Notes under the pieces: generated by a model | Told to the model about the DNA's origin: nothing | The model's database searches: none | The model's input: the letters and a program-made list of their open reading frames with translations, nothing else | Origin: Acanthaster planci | Lineage: Eukaryota > Echinodermata > Asteroidea > Valvatida > Acanthasteridae | Length of the DNA stretch: 64,000 bases | NCBI RefSeq assembly: GCF_001949145.1 | Contig: NW_019091468.1 | Coordinates: 846,174-910,173 of the forward strand | Direction of reading: 5' to 3' | Shown: piece by piece, positions 59,401 through 64,000 of the stretch | Numbering within the stretch: position 1 is the first letter of the stretch | Layout: the number at the start of each line of letters is the position of its first letter | Program-made: the position numbers and the translations under genes

Positions 59401-62085
59401 ACTTAGAAATTAGATTCGACTCGCAGAATAATTTGTCACTGTGCAACCTGCATAATTATTAAAGCTCTAGACATAGATGGTTCTACCGTTAGAACCTGTA
59501 GAGCTAGTTGCTTTTTGCATAAAATGCCATGAAGCGGTCTTATTTTTCCATGTACGAAGCACAACTGACACTGGGCTAGATAAGCGCATCACGATGATTT
59601 GGGGCTTGTGCGGTTCGGGGTTATGCAGCATGGCAGTATCATGCACTTGCTTCAGTACAGGCGTCTCCGGGTTTCATAGGTGCCTGCGCCTACAAAGGTC
59701 TCGAGACGTGTCAACACAGGTGTAGGTCCAACACACTTTACAACAGAGAAGTAGCGTAGTTCCTGCCTATCACTTGGACAAGAGTGTCCAAACTGTGTTT
59801 AAAGGAATACCACTACGCCTTAGTCCGAAAGCGAGACATTTAGCAGAAACCTGACACTAGAGTAATGTGGGCCGCTTAGCAAATTTACTTTGTGCAGAAA
59901 GTTTCCATCACCAGCACCATGGTTACCGTTCAAATTTGGAACTTAATTGCCTCGGGTATGAAAGGGTCAAAAAGTGTGACATCCACGTTGCACCCGACTG
60001 ACTTGTGTAATTTGACATGAACTATCTTTGAAATGACTCGAAACTGTGTTTTGCAGGTAATTTTCACTCTTGGAAATTATGAAATGTGCTCTGAACTTAC
60101 GAAAATCATGTGTCAGATGTGACAGGAACACGAAATAAAATGCACCCCAATCTTTTAGGATGACCCCAGCGAGAATTGCCCAACAGTATTGGTATGACGA
60201 CTATGTATCCTTGATGAAGCCAACTAGAGACAGTCTTCAATGTGAGGATATTGACAGGGAGACCTTTTCCAAATAAAAGCATAGATCAAATTGACCGGTT
60301 TTCGCCTCTGTGGCTCGACAGGCGTCGACTTCCAGATGAAAACCTTGGAGATCGACGACAAGGTGACGTCACTGCAGCTGTGGGACACGGCCGGCCAGGA
60401 GCGCTTCCGCAGCATCGCCAAGTCCTATTTCCGACGTGCAGATGGTGTCCTGCTACTCTACGACTGCACCTACGAGAGGTCCTTCATCAATGTCAGGGAC
60501 TGGATAGAGGCGATCGAGGTAAATCACACTTTTCGTTTTATTAAAAAATTCCTTACTCTCAGACACGACAAAATGGAAGAATTAGTAAGAAGTAATTTGT
60601 TCACGGAATTGTATTGCTATTTTGTCCACAGGACGGCGCCCAGAAGCCGATTCCAGTCATGATTTGCGCCAACAAGGTAGATGCGCGCTCTTCGGCCCAG
60701 GCCGAGGGCATCAGGTGTGTGCGCATGGAAGACGGGCAGAGGCTTGCCAGGGTAAGTCGTCGCTAATTCCTCCCTGGGGAGGCCGATCAGCCCCTTAGGA
60801 AAAAGGTCTTACCAGTGACGTCATAGTTAGTCATAAAGATGAAGGAAATGTTTGCCGTCGCTTCAGGAACTATAGTACGCTACAGGACAGTAAAAGAGTA
60901 GTGCCAACTTCAGACTTTGGAGCCAAAATGGCTGTTCATTGCGTGTGCAGACAGCATGCAGCTATTGTGTGGTAATTGTCCAGTTGCACTGACGCATAAT
61001 CCACCGTTTTGGTTCCAATCATTTGGATGCTTATGTCGCAACTCTCTCAATAAACAGCTTTGGCACCATGCACAAAATTGCTACCCGCACTTTCTGGCCA
61101 ACCTGTTAAAGCGCCCTCAGTAGACGTGAGCGGCATAAGAAGCAAGCTCAACCATGCAGACCAAGTAAGACAGACTAAGCCTACCTTGTACTTTTAATTT
61201 CACTCGTTTTGACAGTCGTTCAGTGCGCTGTTCATCGAGTGCAGCGCCAAGGACGGGACCAACATCGAGGAGGCTGTCGCGGATCTCACGAGGTAAGAAC
61301 TCAATCCCAGCGGTCCTTGCGCATCAAGACAGTAGGCCTGTACACGCATGCGCCCCCTGAAAGCAACGCGTTAACAAAACATGACCTGCATGTGCCAGTA
61401 CATATCGTGTGCAGGTAAACAAATGTCACATGGCTTGGTGATAGATAAGCCTAATCATTCTTACTTCCCAAAGATGAAAGTTGAACTAGTTCCAAAGGAG
61501 ACATTTGTCAACTTCCAATACTGAGGGGACCAAACTCGTCTATCCACCCGAACTAAACCATGCTATATTTTTTTTAACCATTCCACGATAAATATCCAGT
61601 TGCTGTTAAATTTTTCAAGTGAGGGACGGAAAACATAACCGGTATAATATTGCCTATCATGCTTGCGCAAGGCATGCAATGAGAGGCTTTGAGACGCTGG
61701 TGGCAGCAGACATACTGGTCCTGAGTCACGGTATTGCGCGTGCTCAGAACTGCACGCATACTCAGAACAAGTCACGCATGCTCAGAACTGCTACAAACGG
61801 TCGGTATGTTTGCTGCCACCGAGCGTCTCAAAGCTTCCCATTGGTCACCGGCCACACTTTTGTGAACGTAGGAGTCAACACGTCATTTCTTGCTCATGGT
61901 ATACACATAGAGCTACAACCCATGGTATACACGAGGCACTCCAGGCGCCCTCTATCGGTCCCTCTCTCTTTCTCTTGACAACTTGCAGGAAGCTGCAGCA
62001 GAGGGAGGACCAGGAGGTCAGCCAAAGCGGCCTGAGCTTGGAGAAAGACGCCCAGAAGAAGAGCGACTCCAAATGCTGCATGTAG
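23321..62085 (+). CDS. RASEF: RASEF-type large Rab GTPase, isoform EF-A (16 exons)
   Basis: RASEF proteins join EF-hands, a coiled coil and a C-terminal Rab GTPase, and act as calcium-linked membrane-traffic switches. Exons: 23321-23467 (may begin at 23306), 24255-24442, then the common body 48217-48366, 49810-49996, 50941-51122, 51859-51927, 52041-52107, 52522-52625, 53239-53381, 55206-55348, 55508-55705, 58369-58507, 60322-60518, 60632-60751, 61216-61292, 61989-62085. All junctions are AG/GT with matching phases. The protein is 735 residues, against about 740 in human. Coiled coil lies at about 130-330, linker 331-538, GTPase 539-711, tail ending KCCM. The junction reads [12 protein letters not shown], matching the QEQV start of the coiled-coil part in vertebrate RASEF. 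Alternative starts are listed separately. Confidence 0.9.
24255..24442 (+). CDS. RASEF: RASEF exon EF-A2: second EF-hand of pair A
   Basis: Accepted after GTCGCAG in phase 0 and donated at TC|GTAAGT in phase 2. The loop [12 protein letters not shown] has D1, D3, D5, G6 and I8, but aspartate, not glutamate, at position 12, which usually weakens or alters calcium binding. After the loop come a basic patch (SRRRRRQQ) and [15 protein letters not shown], leading into the common exon. Confidence 0.9.
24443..26136. other. RASEF intron after EF-A2
   Basis: No gene seen. A stretch at 25132-25196 recurs in inverse orientation at about 52712-52790 (shared core AATTGCGCCCTCTCTT), so it is a dispersed repeat. 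The end of this interval may act as promoter and 5' UTR for the acidic first exon at 26137. Confidence 0.45.
26137..26264 (+). CDS. RASEF: RASEF alternative first exon, acidic, no EF-hand
   Basis: ATG opens [20 protein letters not shown] and 22 more residues, mostly acidic and Ser/Thr-rich, ending at a strong donor, GA|GTAAGT, in phase 2. That phase joins the common exon at 48217 to read DSD-QEQV. The result would be a 666-residue protein with coiled coil and GTPase but no calcium-binding hands. No other downstream exon I can identify explains this donor. An acceptor-like TCCTAG at 26130 would let it follow exon EF-A1 in phase 0 instead. No transcript evidence is available here. Confidence 0.55.
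28150..28505. repeat. Long inverted repeat, arms about 125 bp
   Basis: Left arm about 28150-28283 and right arm about 28380-28505 are imperfect complements. The inner ends are GGGGCAAGCTTTTGC and GCAAAAGCTTGCCCC; both arms contain GCTATACCTC or its complement. The spacer is about 100 bp. The two short open frames on opposite strands here translate to similar peptides only because the arms are complementary. Confidence 0.75.
31263..31263. other. Ambiguous base
   Basis: A single N in the assembly, inside intronic DNA. Confidence 0.99.
32332..32750 (+). promoter_or_regulatory. Candidate promoter and 5' UTR of exon EF-B
   Basis: A perfect POU octamer ATGCAAAT lies at 32332-32339, about 410 bp before the EF-B start codon. 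The DNA between has no acceptor directly at the ATG, and a TAG precedes the ATG in frame, so EF-B is a genuine first coding exon and must have its own promoter nearby. No TATA box is evident. Confidence 0.35.
32751..33091 (+). CDS. RASEF: RASEF alternative first exon EF-B: EF-hand pair B
   Basis: ATG opens [20 protein letters not shown], and 113 codons run to the donor AG|GTATGA, phase 2. It joins the common exon to read LVPS-QEQV, close to the vertebrate RASEF junction; the preceding [12 protein letters not shown] also resembles that family. Hand 1 is [12 protein letters not shown], with Asp at position 12. Hand 2 is [12 protein letters not shown], canonical with Glu at 12. A basic low-complexity stretch ([12 protein letters not shown]) follows. 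Both hands sit in a single exon, unlike pair A. The isoform would be 737 residues. Confidence 0.88.
33092..36331. other. RASEF intron after EF-B, left of the gap
   Basis: No supportable exon. A 182-codon open frame at 33886-34434 has no splice borders or recognisable motif. The stretch at 35500-35820 is dense in homeodomain-like (TAATTAAC) and TATCGATT motifs and could be an enhancer. Confidence 0.4.
36332..36700. other. Assembly gap, 369 N
   Basis: Run of N in the sequence. Its true length is unknown and any exon in it would be missed. Confidence 0.99.
37401..37508. repeat. 54-bp tandem duplication
   Basis: CTTTCCCATGTTAAAATAAC then CCCGCATAGATATGAAAATC is repeated after 54 bp with two or three changes. 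Intronic. Confidence 0.9.
39980..40106. repeat. Inverted-repeat element, family B, copy 3
   Basis: Left arm AGAGGGTTTGCACGGCTGAC then ATCTGGCAGGCC, right arm CAAGATGGCTACCACGCAAA then GCCTCC. Slightly longer loop than the other copies. It lies about 1 kb upstream of the 41152 exon. Confidence 0.7.
41152..41415 (+). CDS. RASEF: RASEF alternative exon, basic then acidic; first exon or cassette
   Basis: A GC-rich open frame (open from 41063) ends [16 protein letters not shown] at the donor AG|GTAAAA in phase 2, fitting the common exon (EEES-QEQV). Read as a first exon, the nearest true ATG is 41216 and it adds 66 residues, starting [21 protein letters not shown] good acceptor, CTTTCTCGCGTATACCTTGGCAG, ends at 41151 and also gives incoming phase 2. 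The 264-bp unit 41152-41415 is therefore symmetric (2-2) and could be inserted between any EF or acidic first exon and the common exon without breaking the frame. I see no known domain; the segment looks disordered. Confidence 0.55.
44033..44185 (+). repeat. tRNA-derived SINE-like sequence
   Basis: An A-box-like TGGCACGAGGGCACCGG at 44033 and a B-box-like GGTTCAATTCC at 44090-44100 are spaced as in tRNA genes, followed by CCGGCCCCCTAGCCATG and a non-tRNA part with TTGGTTCTTGCCACTGCC and TTTTCCTCCGGGTTCACCG. That layout, a tRNA head plus a conserved central part, is typical of invertebrate SINEs. Confidence 0.55.
48008..48126. repeat. Inverted-repeat element, family B, copy 4
   Basis: Left arm TAGAGGGCTTGCTTGACAGC then CATCTTGCAGGCCAGTGC; right arm GCCCTGCAAGATGGCTACCA then CGCAAAACTC. 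It ends 90 bp before the acceptor of the common RASEF exon, so it may contain that intron's branch region or sit just upstream of it. Confidence 0.75.
48217..52107 (+). CDS. RASEF: RASEF common exons 1-5: coiled-coil region
   Basis: Exons 48217-48366, 49810-49996, 50941-51122, 51859-51927 and 52041-52107 encode body residues 1-219. The first begins [20 protein letters not shown]. The second is a strong heptad-rich helix ([40 protein letters not shown]). The third continues with [20 protein letters not shown], and the last two add [10 protein letters not shown] and [17 protein letters not shown]. The pattern and order match vertebrate RASEF, where this region drives self-association. Phases run 2-2, 2-0, 0-2, 2-2, 2-0. 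The exon 2 acceptor lies directly behind a (TCTG)5 microsatellite. Confidence 0.92.
49781..49800. repeat. (TCTG)5 microsatellite at a splice acceptor
   Basis: Five TCTG units lie between 10 and 29 bp before the acceptor AG at 49808-49809 and form its pyrimidine-rich tract. Confidence 0.9.
50037..50299. repeat. Dispersed repeat, family C, copy 2
   Basis: Starts GGGGCCAATTCCATAGAGC and ends GCTCCATGACATTGGCCCT, an inverted terminal repeat of about 18 bp, with GCTTAAGC palindromes near both ends. Better preserved at its left end than the copy at 470-690. Lies just inside the intron after common exon 2. Confidence 0.75.
52522..55705 (+). CDS. RASEF: RASEF common exons 6-9: Ser-rich linker
   Basis: Exons 52522-52625, 53239-53381, 55206-55348 and 55508-55705 encode body residues 220-415. 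Motifs in order are [50 protein letters not shown], then [19 protein letters not shown], which matches the conserved DSGLSTLRDP-type block of vertebrate RASEF. The last exon is polar and basic and leads to the GTPase. KRLS and RRRRSF are consensus-type sites for basophilic kinases. Introns 52626-53238, 53382-55205 and 55706-58368 hold no other exon I can support. Confidence 0.88.
57442..57609. repeat. Inverted-repeat element, family A, copy 2
   Basis: Starts GACGTTTCACAATAGTGCGC then CTCCAAGAGTTTGCAACGCG and ends CTATTGTGAATCGCCC. Both arms carry GACCAATCACA or its complement. About 165 bp, complete. Confidence 0.85.
57805..57937. repeat. Inverted-repeat element, family A, copy 3 (shortened)
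   Basis: Starts TCGGGCGATTCACAATAGTG and ends GCGCACTATTGTGAAACGCC, but the right arm has lost its inner part, so the hairpin is shorter. The CCAAT word is mutated to CCGAT in the left arm. Confidence 0.8.
58369..61292 (+). CDS. RASEF: RASEF common exons 10-13: Rab GTPase domain
   Basis: Exons 58369-58507, 60322-60518, 60632-60751 and 61216-61292. The domain begins at [10 protein letters not shown]. Nucleotide motifs are all present: G1 GDAAVGKS, G2 threonine in NSTLGVDF, G3 WDTAGQE with the catalytic glutamine, G4 NKVD, G5 ECSAKDG. Rab-type signatures are GVDFQMKT after switch I and [20 protein letters not shown] at switch II. The enzyme should therefore bind and hydrolyse GTP. Exon 11 is accepted in phase 1 after CTCGACAG. 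The 58589-58751 gap lies in the intron after exon 10. Confidence 0.95.
58589..58751. other. Assembly gap, 163 N, probably inside a family A hairpin
   Basis: The sequence right of the gap (58752-58818) is a family A right arm. The left arm is not present before the gap, so it presumably lies in the unsequenced part. Confidence 0.95.
58752..58818. repeat. Inverted-repeat element, family A, copy 4 (right arm only)
   Basis: CAACGTGTTGCAAACTCTTG then GTGGCGCACTATTGCGAATC and GCCCGTA, the same right arm as the complete copy at 21116-21268. Confidence 0.8.
58819..60321. other. RASEF intron between GTPase exons 10 and 11
   Basis: No exon seen. A B-box-like word (complement of GATTCGAACC, near 59129) marks a possible decayed tRNA-derived repeat. 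Confidence 0.4.
61676..61844. repeat. Inverted-repeat element, family D, copy 1
   Basis: Left arm about GAGGCTTTGAGACGCTGGTG then GCAGCAGACATACTGG; right arm CGGTATGTTTGCTGCCACCG then AGCGTCTCAAAGC. The centre has three TGCTCAGAAC-like or ACTCAGAAC words. Sits about 145 bp before the last RASEF exon. Confidence 0.8.
61989..62085 (+). CDS. RASEF: RASEF last exon: C-terminal tail with prenylation cysteines
   Basis: Accepted after CTTGCAG, phase 2, reading [20 protein letters not shown] and then a lysine/serine stretch to SDSKCCM and TAG at 62083-62085. The double cysteine near the end is the usual Rab geranylgeranylation site; one methionine follows it, where human RASEF ends CCNG. Confidence 0.93.
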
Positions 62086-62568
62086 CTAGGCAACCAGATT
62101 TCCCAGGATTCCCCGGGCGCCACACAAGATCCGTCTGGGCTGTAAATTTGTAATTTATGTATTTTTTTTAATCCCACATTTATTTTGAATTTTTCCGTTA
62201 ATTGAAACGTTTTTACTGCCATTACTTCCGTTAATTGACCGTGCACTGTTTTCACTTTGTCTGAATTTTAGAAAAAAACAAAACAAAATTGTATTTTACT
62301 GCACATTTTAAAATGGCGTATTCATTGATCAGAGCCTTGTGGATTTGTCTGCAGAACGATCAATTATGCTTCATTTTAAATTATTGAGTATTTAAAGATA
62401 AGATCAGCAAAACGCCACGATTTTGGCTAGCATGAGTGAGATATCAACACATTACTGACTGTTGGGACGAGCAGAGGACCTCTAAAGACAAGGCAATGTA
62501 TGCAATTTCCAACCAGATTCACTTTGCTTGAGACTTCTTTCCCACTGTGTACGTGTATTTGTAAATAC

Positions 62569-62574
62569 AATAAA
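62569..62574 (+). terminator. Likely RASEF polyadenylation signal
   Basis: AATAAA about 480 bp after the stop codon, within CAATAAATAATTT. The region after it is AT-rich, so later signals could also be used. Confidence 0.6.
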
Positions 62575-64000
62575 TAATTTTAAGTAAACTGTTATTTATT
62601 TTCCGTTCTTTAGGCCTGGTGTAAATACTCGACTCACTCGCAAGCCATTATTTTTGTAACGATAGTTATTATCAAGTCTGTACAGTTTCGAATGGAATAT
62701 GTACATATCAGGGTGTGAAGGTTAGGTCTTCGTTGTAAAAAAAATTAATAGTTTTCTCCTGGTCGGCATCGTTTGTGGTTTTCCATCTTATTTTGAATTA
62801 AACTTTGTTTTTTTTGATGTACAAGCTTAGAGTTCTATTTTGAGGGTTTCACCTAACTTCGAAATTGTGCGATATCACTTAAGTTGGAAGTTTATTGGAA
62901 AAGAAATCGTTTTGTACTTTTGAAGAGAACTGTTACCTCAGAATTTACCCACGTCTTCTAATTTGTAGAAATATTTTAAATGTATTCCAGACTCTTCCCA
63001 AATACTTCCTTTTTTCAAAGTTTTACTTGTGTTCGTTTGGCATTCATTGCCGTGCCTTAATTATCCACATTCTGTCTTCCAACTCGAACATGAAAGGTGC
63101 TTTTGACAACGGTCCCGTGTCAGTTGGGTCTTCCAACATGATTCACCATCAAGCAGTTCTTGAAAGTGTCCTTTGTTGTTCTAGTGTTATTTTAGTTACC
63201 AACGTCTCCATGTTTTGATTTTTGTCATACTTTTTTTTTCATTAATGCCGCCTTTCCTGTATCCCGTTTGGACTTATTGCAGACTTGGATTAATCAAACC
63301 ATTTCGGCTGATCTTTGAATTTCCTCCCGAGCCTCTGTACATTATTACTTTAAGTAATGGCTGTTGTTGCTAGCCTTTTCAGTGATGGGAAACTTTGAAA
63401 CGCTTGGTGGCGACAAACATACCCGTCCTTTTTATTAGTTCTGAGCATGCGCGCGTTATTTTGAGCATGCGTGCTTAGTGCTGAGCACGCGCAATACCTT
63501 GAAAAAAGACCGGCATGCCTGCTGTCACCGGCGTCTCAAATTCTCGCATCCTTATGCGGAAAGATAATCGTGATGTTATAGTTATGTATTCCTTTGGCTG
63601 AATTTCAGAAATCCCGCTTGCATAATGAGTGAGAGGAGACATCAGTACTGTGTCAGCAGAGTTAAATGTAGCGCCAAGTGTTTAAAGTTCACTCAACCTT
63701 TCTTTCACGAATCTAGTTAGACAGCTTGATTGTAAATAGTGCACCGTGCAATACATAATTGTAATGATTAGCAAAAATCTTACAAATTTTGGCAATTGCG
63801 GGCTGCGGTAATATTGGGTTACGGGAATAATTATTCAGTGCTCGGGTCGCACTTAGTCTATTCCTTTCGGTGACTTGTATTAAAATGACCGAGTTCGGTA
63901 TTCCAAAAAGGCAAGGTGTTTCGGGAACAAAGCGCGCGCGAGTTGCTGTATGGCTGCGCTGATAGGACGAACAGTCACTCGTACGCGCTGCTGTTTTCCA
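62575..64000. other. DNA downstream of RASEF
   Basis: AT-rich, possibly longer 3' UTR at first, with a family D hairpin at 63384-63550. Near 63930 a GC-rich stretch (AAAGCGCGCGCGAGTTGC) and an ATG at 63885 could mark the promoter of a next gene, but only 25 codons are open and I cannot support a gene. Confidence 0.4.
63384..63550. repeat. Inverted-repeat element, family D, copy 2
   Basis: Left arm GATGGGAAACTTTGAAACGC then TTGGTGGCGACAAACATACC; right arm GGCATGCCTGCTGTCACCGG then CGTCTCAAATTCTCGCATC. The centre has three TGAGCATGCG or TGAGCACGCG words, the complement-type of the CATGCTCA words in the copy at 61676. Confidence 0.8.

Noticed and set aside
63885-63962. ATG with a basic 25-codon frame near the right edge
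   Set aside because: Too short, no donor before the stop, and no family match; the edge of the window prevents a decision.

Overview
This window is animal nuclear DNA, not bacterial. Coding sequence is broken into short exons with GT-AG splice sites, the introns and intergenic DNA are AT-richer and full of small dispersed repeats, and two genes can be read through exon by exon. Frequent GGCCTAC and TACATGTAC words and short inverted-repeat elements suggest a marine invertebrate deuterostome, most likely an echinoderm such as a sea star. That placement is inference; the gene calls do not depend on it.

Left part (1-15 kb): a divergent minus-strand gene begins at 3071 and runs off to the left; only its first exon is convincing. 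A short shared promoter (about 3072-3498) separates it from a complete WDR76 gene on the plus strand. I assembled 13 WDR76 exons (3539-14452), all phases matching, giving a 639-residue protein, against about 626 in human. Its introns hold a 12-copy 32-bp minisatellite, a 106-bp tandem repeat, a 99-bp in-frame duplication beside the exon 2 donor, and copies of several small inverted-repeat elements. The 3' UTR carries a 95-bp tandem duplication.

Middle and right part (about 20-62.6 kb): one large gene, the RASEF orthologue (EF-hands, coiled coil, Rab GTPase). The common body is 14 exons (48217-62085) encoding 624 residues: coiled coil, Ser-rich basic linker, Rab-type GTPase and a C-terminal double cysteine. 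Upstream lie several alternative 5' coding exons, all ending in phase 2 and all compatible with the common acceptor after 48216: an EF-hand pair split over two exons (EF-A, 23321 and 24255), a short acidic exon (26137), a second EF-hand pair in one exon (EF-B, 32751) and a basic-to-acidic exon (41152-41415) that can be read as a first exon or as a symmetric 2-2 cassette. This is the most striking feature: one locus apparently able to put different calcium-sensing, or no calcium-sensing, N-termini on the same Rab GTPase.

The rest is intronic or intergenic DNA. I could define several small repeat families (called A to E here), a tRNA-derived SINE-like sequence near 44 kb, a transposon-like fragment near 17.5 kb, two assembly gaps (36332-36700, 58589-58751) and one ambiguous base (31263). 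No rRNA, intact tRNA, CRISPR array or plasmid or phage feature is visible. WDR76 and RASEF lie head to tail. In human they sit on two paralogous segments (WDR76-FRMD5 and RASEF-FRMD3), so this linkage may be ancestral.
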